From Paenibacillus dendritiformis (GTDB lineage: Bacteria > Bacillota > Bacilli > Paenibacillales > Paenibacillaceae): DNA of 50,144 bases. This document shows, in pieces, positions 33,314-41,720 of this stretch; position 1 is the stretch's first letter, and every line of letters starts with the position of its first letter. Made by a program: the position numbers and the translations under genes. Location of the stretch: NCBI RefSeq assembly GCF_015845845.1, contig NZ_LDIG01000138.1, positions 1 to 50,144 on the forward strand, read 5' to 3'. The notes beneath the pieces are model-generated. The model was given only the letters and a program-made list of their open reading frames with translations, was not told where the DNA came from and ran no database searches.

Positions 33314-34123
33314 ATGGACGGAAGAGATTGGGGAAAGTTTTTGCTGCCATATGAGCAGGCCGTCGAAGAGTTGAAAGTCAAATTCAAGACGATGCGCTCG
33401 GAACTGAAGAAGCGGGAAGAGTATTCGCCGATTGAGTTCGTAACGGGACGGGTGAAGCGCATCTCCAGTATTCTGGACAAGGCGAAGCGGCTGGACGTCC
33501 CGATGGACCAGTTGGAGCGCGGAATCGAAGATATCGCAGGCATCCGCATCATGTGCCAATTCGTGGATGATATCCGCAGAGTCGCTGAGTTCATCCGCCA
33601 TCGCAAAGATATGACCCTGCTGTACGAGAAGGATTATATTACGAACTATAAAGAGAGCGGCTACCGCAGCTTCCACATGATCGTGGAATACCCTGTGCAG
33701 ACGGCCCTCGGCCAAAAGATGGTGCTGGCGGAGATCCAAATCCGGACGCTGGCGATGAACTTCTGGGCAACCATCGAGCATTCGCTCAATTACAAATACC
33801 GCGACAGCCTGCCGGAGGATGTGCGGCTGCGCCTGAAAAAAGCGGCCGAAGCCGCGTTTATTCTCGATAATGAAATGTCCAGCATCCGGCAGGAAATATT
33901 GGAGGCGCAGCGCGATTTCGAGGATCAGTCGCGTCTGGTGCATCAATGTCTGGCCCTGATTCAGGAGCTGTACTTCTATCATAAAGTAACGGAAGCCGTC
34001 CAGTTCCAGCAGCGGTTCAACCTGTTGTGGGAACGGGAAGACCGGGCGGGAATCAAGCAGTTGGAGGAAGATATTATCGCCATGCTCCGGGAGGCGAAGC
34101 AATCCGGCTCGGACGGCGAATGA
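33314..34123 (+). CDS. Small alarmone synthetase (GTP pyrophosphokinase, YjbM/RelQ-like)
   Basis: A 269-residue single-domain RelA/SpoT synthetase making (p)ppGpp. The synthetase core (~35-190) includes GIEDIAGIRIMCQFVDDI and YKESGYRSFHMIVEYP. The segment AEIQIRTLAMNFWATIEHSL holds the Glu and His of the G-loop region. No hydrolase, TGS or ACT domain is present. It is ~55 residues longer than B. subtilis YjbM, with a C-terminal helical tail. ACAGGAGGCGCTTGA precedes ATG 33314. It starts 68 bp after pyrD and may be cotranscribed. Confidence 0.92.
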   Translation: MDGRDWGKFLLPYEQAVEELKVKFKTMRSELKKREEYSPIEFVTGRVKRISSILDKAKRLDVPMDQLERGIEDIAGIRIMCQFVDDIRRVAEFIRHRKDMTLLYEKDYITNYKESGYRSFHMIVEYPVQTALGQKMVLAEIQIRTLAMNFWATIEHSLNYKYRDSLPEDVRLRLKKAAEAAFILDNEMSSIRQEILEAQRDFEDQSRLVHQCLALIQELYFYHKVTEAVQFQQRFNLLWEREDRAGIKQLEEDIIAMLREAKQSGSDGE

Positions 34124-34194
34124 GCGGGCTGGGCGATGCCGTGCCGTGAATGAATCCGTGATGGATAGAAAAACAGAAGAGATGAAAGCATAGG

Positions 34195-34221
34195 GACGGC
34201 ATCCGCAAGGGGCCGTTCTTT
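34195..34221 (+). terminator. Weak terminator candidate after the alarmone synthetase
   Basis: A short stem ACGGC / GCCGT (6 bp with flanking G) with a ~12-nt loop, followed by TCTTTG. Confidence 0.4.
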
Positions 34222-34442
34222 GATGATATGACTCAAGCATCAGCGTGAATCGTGGCCGGGGGCCGAAGAGAAGCAGCACATTGAATTAGCAGTACACCGC
34301 ACTATGGAGATTCTATAAAAGTGCTGTTCCATAAGTAGTTTTTTCGATACATTGAGATAGTTCCCCTGCTTCTCACAGCTCGTCTGCCGAAAAGCTGCGA
34401 AAATACAGTTTTCCATTTTGAGGTCTACTCCGTAACCGACAT

Positions 34443-34574
34443 TCCTGCAAAACTGCAGGATTTTCTGCCATGTCAATTGGTTGGAAGGGAAAATCGGCGA
34501 AAAGGATGTACTTTTGCAGGAATTGCATCAGATAGTGCCTGAAATGGCGTAAAATCCTGCTCAAATGCAGGATT
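34443..34574. repeat. CCTGCA/TGCAGG palindromic repeats in a 600-bp intergenic gap
   Basis: The gap 34124-34749 has no supported gene. It contains TCCTGCA-AAAC-TGCAGGA (34443-34460), a TTGCAGGAATTGC half at about 34513, and AATCCTGC-TCAAAT-GCAGGATT (34553-34574). I recall CCTGCA...TGCAGG modules as multi-copy intergenic repeats in Paenibacillus. The rest of the gap shows nothing recognisable except an AAGGAGG ribosome binding site at its end. Confidence 0.55.
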
Positions 34575-34749
34575 CGCGGCCTCAACCCTCTTCGCTCGTC
34601 CCGCCGCCGTCTTTCCCGCCTCTACATTCTTTGTTAGCTTGAGGGGGTATTCTATCGAGCCTTGAAGAGTAAAGCATCAGGCACGATGACCCCGCCGGAA
34701 GGAGACGCGCAAGCGGTGATGCCTTCTTAGCGGTTAAGGAGGCCATGGA

Positions 34750-35346
34750 TTGAAGAGTCACCGAATTATTGAAGACCTCGAGCTGGCGAAGGCCCTGCTT
34801 GACTCGAGAAAAAACCAAATCCTGCGATTGGCGCGGGAAGAGCCGTTGACGGTGAAGCAGTTAGCGGAACGTCTGAACGAGAAGCCTTCCCGGTTATACT
34901 ATCACGTCAAAAAGCTGGAGGAGCTGGATCTATTGGTGGAAACGAAGCAGCATGGCAATCTGATCGAGAAGTATTATCAGACGAATCCGATGCAGCGCAG
35001 TTATACGTTCGATCGCGAGCTGGCGGCGGAGAATTCCGCTTATATTTTGCAAGAGCTGTCCCGGGTGTTCCAGGAAGGCATCGGCATCATCGAAGAGCAG
35101 ATTCACTTGAATCGCGACGGCGAGAAGATGCTGGCCGAGGCGAATATCGCGTACCGCAGCATGACTCCGAAGGAATGGGAGCAGAAACTGATTCGGGGAG
35201 CGGTCGCCGCAGAGAACGGCTCCGATACGGTCGAGCCGGATGAACAAGAAGAACTGGGACCCTACGCCGATCAGACGGAGAAGGACGACTATGTTCTTGT
35301 CACGCTGTCTTATCGGCTGAAGGATGTGCGGGCGCCGAAGCCGTGA
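34750..35346 (+). CDS. ArsR-like winged-helix transcriptional regulator
   Basis: A 198-residue DNA-binding protein. The N-terminal winged helix (~8-75) reads LLDSRKNQILRLAREEPLTV with KQLAERLNEKPSRLYYHVKK as the recognition region, then LEELDLLVETKQHG as the wing. The C-terminal ~100 residues are helical and acidic, without metal-binding motifs. It belongs to the HTH_20/ArsR-like one-component group. TTG 34750 has AAGGAGG 7 nt upstream. It is convergent with the YknXYZ-like exporter operon; regulation of it is possible but unsupported. Confidence 0.85.
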   Translation: MKSHRIIEDLELAKALLDSRKNQILRLAREEPLTVKQLAERLNEKPSRLYYHVKKLEELDLLVETKQHGNLIEKYYQTNPMQRSYTFDRELAAENSAYILQELSRVFQEGIGIIEEQIHLNRDGEKMLAEANIAYRSMTPKEWEQKLIRGAVAAENGSDTVEPDEQEELGPYADQTEKDDYVLVTLSYRLKDVRAPKP

Positions 35347-35366
35347 CGGCTCCGGCAGGAGACGGA

Positions 35367-35406
35367 AGAGCCCCTGGCATGAAGGAATCCTCATGCCGGG
35401 GGCTCT
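35367..35406. terminator. Bidirectional terminator between the regulator and exporter operons
   Basis: A 16-bp stem (AGAGCCCCTGGCATGA with TCATGCCGGGGGCTCT) and an 8-nt loop between convergent genes. Confidence 0.85.
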
Positions 35407-35421
35407 TGCTCTGGCAGGCTG

Positions 35422-36504
35422 CTATTGCAGGACGACCTGATCGCCTTCCTTCAAGCCTTCCAGGACTTCCGTTTTTTCCGGAGTCTCCATTCCGATCTTG
35501 ATATCTCTCCGTTCGACTTGACCGTTGCCTTTGTCGAGGAAGACATAATACTGATCTTTCTCGCGCAGCACGGCCACGGTAGGAACGACGATGGCGTTTT
35601 CCTTGCGCTCGGTCTCGATCTGGCCGGTCAGGCTCAGTCCGGCGATGAGCTGCTTATTCGGCTCCAGTCCGATGATGACCTCGAATTGAGCGGGCTGATT
35701 CGTATTCTGCTGATCGGTGCCTGCCTTGGCGAATTTGGATACTTTGATTACTTTTCCTTTCAGCTTAACCTGCTTCAGGGCGTTGATCTTCACTTCGACC
35801 GGCATTCCTTCCGCGATGCGGAATACATCCTGCTCTCCGACAAGCGAGACGAGCTGGAGCTTGTTCAGATCGACGATCTTGCCGAGGCGGTCGTTGCTGT
35901 TCACCTGGGAAGGAATCTTCTTCGGATCCTCGAACAGGAAAATGCCGGACGCCGGCGCCCGAAAGTTCGCTTCATTGAGCTTCTTCTGCTTGTCCGCGAT
36001 GTCCCGTTCCTGAATATCCAGGGTGACTTCGCTTAATTCCTCTTGGAGCTTCTGTGCTTCCCGCTGCACGAATACTTTTTTGCGGTCTGCCTCCGTCACG
36101 CCTAGCGCCTGCTCCTCCTGGCCCAGCGCGCTCTGGACTTCCGTCAGTCTCATTTCGAGGCGCTGCTTCTTGATTGTCGCTTGCGTCTGCGCGATTTCAT
36201 TCTCCAGGGCGGTCGAGTCAAGCCGGAACAGCACGTCTCCTTTTTTGATTTGCTGGCCGTCCTTCACGTTCCACTGTCTTACTTCCGCGCCGAATGGAGC
36301 ATGCACGAACGTCTCCTGCTCATAACTTGACTTCCCTTTGACTTCGATGCTGTTCACCAGCGTTTCCCGGGTCACGGGGAAGGTGATGGCGTCATTGTTC
36401 TCCATCGCCGTTTCCGGGGCGGGAGGATTGCCGAATGAATAGAGTCCGTAACTGATTCCGGCGAGTATCAGGATAATGATTGCCCATTTTATTTTTTTCT
36501 TCAT
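35422..36504 (-). CDS. Efflux adaptor (HlyD/MacA/YknX-like membrane fusion protein)
   Basis: A 360-residue membrane-anchored adaptor. It has an N-terminal signal anchor (residues 5-22), a barrel-sandwich half starting VEVKGKSSYEQETFVHAPFG, a coiled-coil hairpin (~100-180), the second lipoyl half (NFRAPASGIFLFEDPKKIP) and a C-terminal beta-barrel (~240-355). AAGGAGGTCCGC precedes ATG 36504. It is last in an ATPase-permease-adaptor operon, like MacAB or B. subtilis YknXYZ. In a Gram-positive it would link the permease to the outer face of the membrane. Confidence 0.88.
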   Translation of the reverse strand: MKKKIKWAIIILILAGISYGLYSFGNPPAPETAMENNDAITFPVTRETLVNSIEVKGKSSYEQETFVHAPFGAEVRQWNVKDGQQIKKGDVLFRLDSTALENEIAQTQATIKKQRLEMRLTEVQSALGQEEQALGVTEADRKKVFVQREAQKLQEELSEVTLDIQERDIADKQKKLNEANFRAPASGIFLFEDPKKIPSQVNSNDRLGKIVDLNKLQLVSLVGEQDVFRIAEGMPVEVKINALKQVKLKGKVIKVSKFAKAGTDQQNTNQPAQFEVIIGLEPNKQLIAGLSLTGQIETERKENAIVVPTVAVLREKDQYYVFLDKGNGQVERRDIKIGMETPEKTEVLEGLKEGDQVVLQ

Positions 36505-36550
36505 TCCGGTGAGCGGACCTCCTTAGTCTATAGTTGTGGCGCGACCGCGA

Positions 36551-37927
36551 TCAATCGCGCTTGATGGCCGTCAGCGCATCGGTTCGCGACGCGCTTATCG
36601 CAGGATAGAGGCCCGATATGACCCCGGTCATAATAGCGAAGGCGATGCCGATCGGAATAAAGTTGGACGAAATAAAAATAATCGGATCCCCGCTGCCGTC
36701 CGACATGGCCCCTGCGGCCGCCCCGTTGATCGCCCAGACGATCCAATAGGACAGCATAATGCCGACCAGGCCGCCTACCAGGCCGAGCAGCGCCGCTTCG
36801 ATGATGAACATATTGCGGATCTGCTTCAGGTTGGCGCCCAGCACCTTCATAATTCCGATTTGCCGGCGGCGCTGATACGTTGACATCGTCATCGCGACGA
36901 CGATCGAAATGGAAGCGATGAACAGCACGAACAAGCCGATGCCGAGGGCGATCGTGCGCACGATGGCGAATTGTTCCTTCAGTCGGTCTATCTGGTGAAG
37001 GTTGGTGCTTGTGTTCAGGACCAGCTTTTTGATTTGCTTTTCGACGTGCTCGACATTTTTCTGATCGTCGACCTTGACGATGAGCGAGTTGTATGTACCT
37101 GGCTTGGGAACGGAGTCCCCTTCGATCTTCAGCTCTTGCTGCAGCAGTTCGGCGGTCTCCAGCGAGACATACGCCTTTTTGTCGTACATGATCATGTCAT
37201 CCGTGCTGCCGGCCGGCTTCTTGAGCACGCCGGACACGCGAAGCGGAGAACTGGCCTGCGGGCGTTTGCCGTCCTCGCCTCCGAACGGGATCAGCCGGAT
37301 CTGGCGCTGATAGAGCGAACTCGGCGTACGGCTCAGATTGCGGTATTGCTGCATTAACGCATCGTCGTACGGGTTCTCGTTCAACTGCTTGATCAGCTTG
37401 TCCATCGTCTCCTCGTCGACGAGTCCGAGGGTGGCCCCGTAATTCAAAATGACGGTCCCTGTCAGATCGGAAGCCGCGCCCTGCATGAACTCATGGCCGA
37501 AGTCGGTCAGCGTATTCAGGTCGGTGCCGATAATCTCCAGGCCGGACTTGCGCTCGTCGGCGGTCTCCATCTGCATATAGCCGAGCTGCTGAAAAGCCGC
37601 TACCGCCTTGACGTGAGGTATATTGCGGATGACCTCGAGCTTCTGCTCGGTAATCTGCCCGCGTTCCTCGGCTTCGCTGTTATCGCTTTTGCTTGCGTTT
37701 TGCGCGCTCGGGTCCGAGACGCCCTTGTTCGGCGTGACGGTGATCTCATCCATTTTCAGAAAGGAATTCAATTGCTTCTCCGCGAACACCTGGGCCGATT
37801 CCCCAACGCTCATCGCGACGACGATAGAGGCGCAGCCGATCGAGATCCCGATGGCGCACAAGCCGGTAACTACCTTGCGCCGCTTCAACTGATCCCAGGA
37901 CAGCCGTATGTAGTCAGCGATTCTCAA
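36551..37927 (-). CDS. MacB/YknZ-like ABC permease (FtsX domain)
   Basis: A 458-residue permease. It has an N-terminal helix ([20 protein letters not shown]), a large MacB-type extracytoplasmic domain (~45-325), and three C-terminal helices of the FtsX domain (~335-450, with [20 protein letters not shown]). The start is TTG 37927, overlapping the ATPase stop by 4 bp, with GGAGGTGAAACCCA as binding site. It acts with the adjoining ATPase and adaptor in efflux or envelope defence. Confidence 0.9.
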   Translation of the reverse strand: MRIADYIRLSWDQLKRRKVVTGLCAIGISIGCASIVVAMSVGESAQVFAEKQLNSFLKMDEITVTPNKGVSDPSAQNASKSDNSEAEERGQITEQKLEVIRNIPHVKAVAAFQQLGYMQMETADERKSGLEIIGTDLNTLTDFGHEFMQGAASDLTGTVILNYGATLGLVDEETMDKLIKQLNENPYDDALMQQYRNLSRTPSSLYQRQIRLIPFGGEDGKRPQASSPLRVSGVLKKPAGSTDDMIMYDKKAYVSLETAELLQQELKIEGDSVPKPGTYNSLIVKVDDQKNVEHVEKQIKKLVLNTSTNLHQIDRLKEQFAIVRTIALGIGLFVLFIASISIVVAMTMSTYQRRRQIGIMKVLGANLKQIRNMFIIEAALLGLVGGLVGIMLSYWIVWAINGAAAGAMSDGSGDPIIFISSNFIPIGIAFAIMTGVISGLYPAISASRTDALTAIKRD

Positions 37928-38649
37928 TGGGTTTCACCTCCGGCCGGGACCGCTTCTTCCCGAGCTTGCTCCGGAGCGGGGCTGTCATCGTGCAGATGGC
38001 CGTCTCTCAGCGTAAGAATGCGTTTCGTCTGGGCAGCCACTTCATGCTCGTGGGTGACGATGATGAATGTCGTATCCATTGTCTGGTTCAACTGCTTCAA
38101 GATCGCGATAATCTCCTCCTCGGTGCGGGTATCGAGATTCCCCGTCGGCTCGTCGGCAAAAATAACGGACGGATCGGTGATAAGCGAACGGGCGATACTG
38201 ACCCGCTGCTGCTGTCCGCCCGAGAGCTGGGACGTGAACAGCTCTGACTTGTCGGGAAGGCCGACCTGTTCCAACAGGCGCATCGCCTTGGCCTTGCGCT
38301 CGGAAGGGGCGACGCCCTGAAAGATGAGCGGCAGCTCGACGTTCTCCCGTACCGTGAGATTGGCGATCAGTTCATAGGCTTGGAAAATAAAGCCGATATT
38401 CCCGCGCCGGAATTCGGCCAACTGGTTCTCGCTCATCGTGACGATGTTCTGGCCGGCGATATATATGCTGCCTTCCGTCGGCTTCATCAGCCCTGCCATC
38501 AAATTCAGCAGGGTCGACTTGCCGGAGCCGGAGCTCCCGAGCAGGGCGACCATCTCTCCGCGCTGCACACTGAACGATACCGAGTGAAGCACCTGGGTCG
38601 TCTCCGGCCCGTTTTTGAAGGCGTGCGACAGATTTTCAACACGTAACAT
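37924..38649 (-). CDS. MacB/YknY-like ABC transporter ATPase
   Basis: A 241-residue ATPase. Walker [10 protein letters not shown] lies near residue 38, signature [15 protein letters not shown] near 142, Walker [13 protein letters not shown] near 166 and the His switch in VTHEHE near 200. LolD/YknY-type wording ([15 protein letters not shown]) is typical. GGAGGAGACGG precedes ATG 38649. It is the first gene of the operon, downstream of a palindromic operator candidate. The C-terminal tail is acidic and slightly longer than usual. Confidence 0.92.
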   Translation of the reverse strand: MLRVENLSHAFKNGPETTQVLHSVSFSVQRGEMVALLGSSGSGKSTLLNLMAGLMKPTEGSIYIAGQNIVTMSENQLAEFRRGNIGFIFQAYELIANLTVRENVELPLIFQGVAPSERKAKAMRLLEQVGLPDKSELFTSQLSGGQQQRVSIARSLITDPSVIFADEPTGNLDTRTEEEIIAILKQLNQTMDTTFIIVTHEHEVAAQTKRILTLRDGHLHDDSPAPEQAREEAVPAGGETH

Positions 38650-38692
38650 CCGTCTCCTCCTCTCTCTGATTGTCTGTTGTCCCGGATGATTG

Positions 38693-38722
38693 TGAAAACA
38701 ATGTTTTCATACGGATATTGTA
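38693..38722 (-). promoter_or_regulatory. Palindromic operator at the start of the YknXYZ-like operon
   Basis: TGAAAACAATGTTTTCA (38693-38709) is a perfect 17-bp palindrome. On the minus strand the -10 box TACAAT (38722-38717) lies directly upstream, so the palindrome covers the predicted transcription start, as an operator would. The -35 is weak. The binding protein is unknown. Confidence 0.55.
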
Positions 38723-38928
38723 CAATAAAGTTTCCCCGTTGCGGGCATACATGACAATAATGTAAGTCTGCTTGCACATTGACGAGAAGAGGAGGAAGCA
38801 GCCCTTCACTGGATTCTTTTCCAAAACGGGCGACAACATGGTATGCTGATAGGGACATGTTCTGCATCAGGCCACGCGAACCCGCAGGAACAAGAACGGT
38901 TAGAGGCAGAGGAGGTGACCCTGTCGTC

Positions 38929-39681
38929 ATGGGCAAAATGATGCGGATCGACAAGCTGCTCGCGCATATGGGCCGCGGTTCCCGGTCGGATATCAGAAAA
39001 TGGGCCAAGGCGGGGCGGATATCCGTCAACGGCAAGAGCGTGAAGGATAGCGGCCAACAGGTCGATCCGGAACGGGATGTCGTCCGGCTGGACGATGAGA
39101 TCGTAATGTATCGCGAATATATTTACGTAATGATGAACAAGCCGCAGGGGGTTATTTCCGCGACGGAGGATACGCGCGAGCGGACAGTGCTGGATCTGCT
39201 TCCGGCGGCGCTGCGGCATTTCGAGCCGTTCCCGGTCGGCCGGCTGGATAAAGATACGGAAGGCTTGCTTCTGATCAGCAACGATGGGCAACTGGCCCAT
39301 CAACTGCTGTCTCCGAAGAAGCATGTCCCGAAGACCTACTTCGCTCAGGTGGCGGGCGAAGTGACCGCCGAGGACGGCGCCAGCTTCGCCGCGGGCGTCA
39401 CGCTGGATGACGGTTATGTGACGGCTCCGGCGCGGCTGAACATTCTCGGTCACCGGCCGGATGGGGAAGGGAGCGTCCTGTCGGATATCGAGCTGACAAT
39501 AACGGAGGGAAAATTTCATCAGGTGAAGCGTATGTTCGCGGCGGTCGGCAAGAAGGTTGTCTATTTGAAGCGTCTCTCAATGGGAACGCTGGAGCTGGAC
39601 CCGGAGTTGAAGCCCGGACAGTGGCGCGAATGCGGTCCGGAAGAGATAGAACGGCTTCGCTCGGGACACAATGAGGGATAG
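38929..39681 (+). CDS. 16S rRNA pseudouridine synthase, RsuA family
   Basis: A 250-residue enzyme. An N-terminal S4 RNA-binding domain (MRIDKLLAHMGRGSRSDIRK) is followed by the catalytic domain with GRLDKDTEGLLLISNDG, whose Asp is the nucleophile. KTYFAQVAGEV and GKFHQVKRMFAAVGKKVVYL are also family motifs. By family, it isomerises U516 (E. coli numbering) of 16S rRNA. ATG 38929 follows AGAGGAGGTGACC; ATG 38938/38941 are alternatives, and the longer open frame has no support. It lies 28 bp before the HAD gene. Confidence 0.9.
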   Translation: MGKMMRIDKLLAHMGRGSRSDIRKWAKAGRISVNGKSVKDSGQQVDPERDVVRLDDEIVMYREYIYVMMNKPQGVISATEDTRERTVLDLLPAALRHFEPFPVGRLDKDTEGLLLISNDGQLAHQLLSPKKHVPKTYFAQVAGEVTAEDGASFAAGVTLDDGYVTAPARLNILGHRPDGEGSVLSDIELTITEGKFHQVKRMFAAVGKKVVYLKRLSMGTLELDPELKPGQWRECGPEEIERLRSGHNEG

Positions 39682-39709
39682 AACCGACAAAAGGGGAGAG
39701 AGAAGGCCT

Positions 39710-40522
39710 ATGAATTACCGAATGATTGCATTGGATATGGACGGGACGCTGTTGAATGACGAACACGCGATTACGGGTCGGACGGCCGCTACGATACGGA
39801 GCGTAGCCGAGCAAGGAGCGGAGATTGTGCTCTGCACCGGGCGCGCCCCGCAAAGCACGCTGCCTTATTTGGACGAGCTGGGGCTGGAAGGGGTTGTCAT
39901 TACGCATAACGGAGCGGCGACCGTCGCATCGAAAGGCCGGCGCATTCTGCACCGGTTCGATATTCCGCCGCAAGAGCTGGAGCCGTACATTCAATATTGC
40001 CGCGAGCACGGCGTTCATTTCAATATTAACACGGTGTTCGATTTGTATGTGGATGACCGGGCGGGAATGGCGCCGGAGACGCTGGATCTGTACGCTCAGT
40101 TCCTTGTCGAGCCGAAGCAGCTTCCAAGCTGGGACGCGTTGGAGGACGCGCCGGTCAAAATGACGTTGAGCGGGCAAAAAGAAGAGATGGATCGGGTGGA
40201 GGCGGAATTGGATTTGTGGGAGCATCGCTTGCACTATATCCGCTCCGGGGATTACTTCATCGATATTATGCATCAGGATGCCTCCAAGGGAAGCGCGCTG
40301 GCGAAGCTGGCGGAGCTTCGCGGCGTTGCCCCGGAGCGGGTGCTCGCCATTGGCAACTACTATAATGATCTGTCGATGATTCAATTTGCGGGGATGGGCA
40401 TCGCGATGGATAATTCGCCGATTGAAGTGAAGGCGGCCGCACAGGAAGTCACGGCATCGAACAATGAAGACGGCGTGCATGAGGCGCTTGTCAAGCACTG
40501 TCTGGAGGCGGGAGCGCGCTAG
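39710..40522 (+). CDS. Cof-type HAD-superfamily phosphatase
   Basis: A 270-residue hydrolase of the HAD IIB group. Motif I is LDMDGTLLNDE (Asp9, Asp11), motif II is VLCTGR, motif III Lys is in QDASKGSAL (~residue 197) and motif IV is AIGNYYNDLSMI. The cap domain lies between ~85 and 190. Members dephosphorylate sugar phosphates, flavin precursors or similar; the substrate is not predictable. ATG 39710 follows GGAGAGAGAAGG. It is probably cotranscribed with the pseudouridine synthase. Confidence 0.92.
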   Translation: MNYRMIALDMDGTLLNDEHAITGRTAATIRSVAEQGAEIVLCTGRAPQSTLPYLDELGLEGVVITHNGAATVASKGRRILHRFDIPPQELEPYIQYCREHGVHFNINTVFDLYVDDRAGMAPETLDLYAQFLVEPKQLPSWDALEDAPVKMTLSGQKEEMDRVEAELDLWEHRLHYIRSGDYFIDIMHQDASKGSALAKLAELRGVAPERVLAIGNYYNDLSMIQFAGMGIAMDNSPIEVKAAAQEVTASNNEDGVHEALVKHCLEAGAR

Positions 40523-40546
40523 GCGTCCGCGGGATAACGCGGAACG

Positions 40547-40575
40547 AGGCGGGGGTGTCCCCGCCTTGCTTGTTC
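40547..40575. terminator. Terminator between the HAD gene and a YjcZ-type gene
   Basis: A perfect 8-bp stem AGGCGGGG / CCCCGCCT with a 4-nt loop and T-rich tail TGCTTGTT; it lies between convergent genes. Confidence 0.75.
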
Positions 40576-40585
40576 CTGTTGTCTT

Positions 40586-40678
40586 CTAGTAGATAAGCGA
40601 CCGGGATACGATGACCAGCAAAATGAACAATACGAGAATAACGCCTGTCGATGTAAAAAGACCTGCTCCTGCACCCAT
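40586..40678 (-). CDS. YjcZ family sporulation-associated mini-protein (second copy)
   Basis: A 30-codon gene: MGAGAGLF, then TSTGVILVLFILLVIVSRSL and IY. The membrane helix is almost identical to that of the gene at 12877-12978, while the N-terminus is shorter and lacks Tyr/Trp. AAGGGAGGAATGCTTCC precedes ATG 40678. No SigE/SigK-like -10 box of the kind seen at the first copy was found. Confidence 0.85.
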   Translation of the reverse strand: MGAGAGLFTSTGVILVLFILLVIVSRSLIY

Positions 40679-40891
40679 GGAAGCATTCCTCCCTTGTTCG
40701 AGATGAAGCGGAACTGCGGGATGGCTACCCGGCGGGACGGTGTCCCCTTGTTCCGACATCCACAGATTCTGCAGCGGAATCCGGCTTCGGTTGGACGGAT
40801 AACCAGACCCGTCCCGGGAATGTAACGGGAAGGAACGGGCAACCTTATAGGAGTACCGGAATTACCGGAAATGGCAAGGGAGGACACGCAG

Positions 40892-41587
40892 ATGATTCAA
40901 TTTCGTCCCGACTTCCGAACGGCAAGCGGGGAATCGCAGGATGTGCTGTTCAATGGCGCGTACGCAGGGGAGTTCATCTGGCTGTATCGGGAGCGGGAAC
41001 GGCTTCAAGGGATATTCGTCATGGACGGAAGCGAAGTGCTGGGTCGGCACCGGAGCGCGATCGAGGAACAGGTCGAGCGCTATGTCCGGCATACGGCGGA
41101 GGCATTGGGCGTCGCCGATCTGGAGGTCGTGTTCGTAACGGGACAAGTGCAGCGCATCGTCACGAATGATGACGTCGCGGAATATCGGGCGGAGGCGGGG
41201 CGGCAAGCAGCGCCGTTCGGCGCCGGGCCGATGGACAGGCTGGAGCATGCCCCGGACGAGGAAAACGGGACAGAAGGGGCGGATGATCGGATTCACGTGA
41301 TTTTGGCGCGGGATGACGGCAGCGCGCTGCTCTATGATATTTACCGCGATCAGAACGGTTCTCTTCCCGTCGGAGAGGCCACGATCAGCGCCGACGGGCC
41401 GGAAATGTCCGGGTATATCGATTTTCGCGTGCCGGGAACGGGTGCGGACCGGGCCTGCATCGGCCAGGAGCTCGCCTGTCAATTGGCGAAGGATAAGCAG
41501 GTGCAGTCGCTCCATCTCACGATGATGTTCCATAATGAGATGATTGATGAAATGATCGTGGATTGCGCATCCAACGATCAGGGGTAA
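40892..41587 (+). CDS. Conserved-looking protein of unknown function
   Basis: A 231-residue soluble acidic protein that I do not recognise. The N-terminal half reads GAYAGEFIWLYRERERLQGI and appears strand-rich. A variable acidic linker (~100-130) follows, then a second half with RIHVILARDDGSALLYDIYR. The two halves may be related folds. There is no signal peptide or membrane helix. ATG 40892 follows AAGGGAGGACACGCAG; the in-frame ATG 40871 overlaps that site. A strong terminator follows, so it is monocistronic. Confidence 0.65.
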   Translation: MIQFRPDFRTASGESQDVLFNGAYAGEFIWLYRERERLQGIFVMDGSEVLGRHRSAIEEQVERYVRHTAEALGVADLEVVFVTGQVQRIVTNDDVAEYRAEAGRQAAPFGAGPMDRLEHAPDEENGTEGADDRIHVILARDDGSALLYDIYRDQNGSLPVGEATISADGPEMSGYIDFRVPGTGADRACIGQELACQLAKDKQVQSLHLTMMFHNEMIDEMIVDCASNDQG

Positions 41588-41593
41588 CCGTTA

Positions 41594-41653
41594 ACCTTGC
41601 AGAGGCAAGGCTCCCGGGGGAGCATTTGAATCTGCAAGGTCAGCGGTTTTTTT
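41594..41653 (+). terminator. Rho-independent terminator with two stems
   Basis: A perfect 10-bp outer stem ACCTTGCAGA / TCTGCAAGGT encloses GCTCCC / GGGAGC, and CAGCGG plus seven T residues follow. Confidence 0.75.
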
Positions 41654-41720
41654 GTGCTGGCGGGAGGAATGATTCCATGTCCATCCATAGCATGACAAAT
41701 AGCGGCAGACAGCCTCTTGC

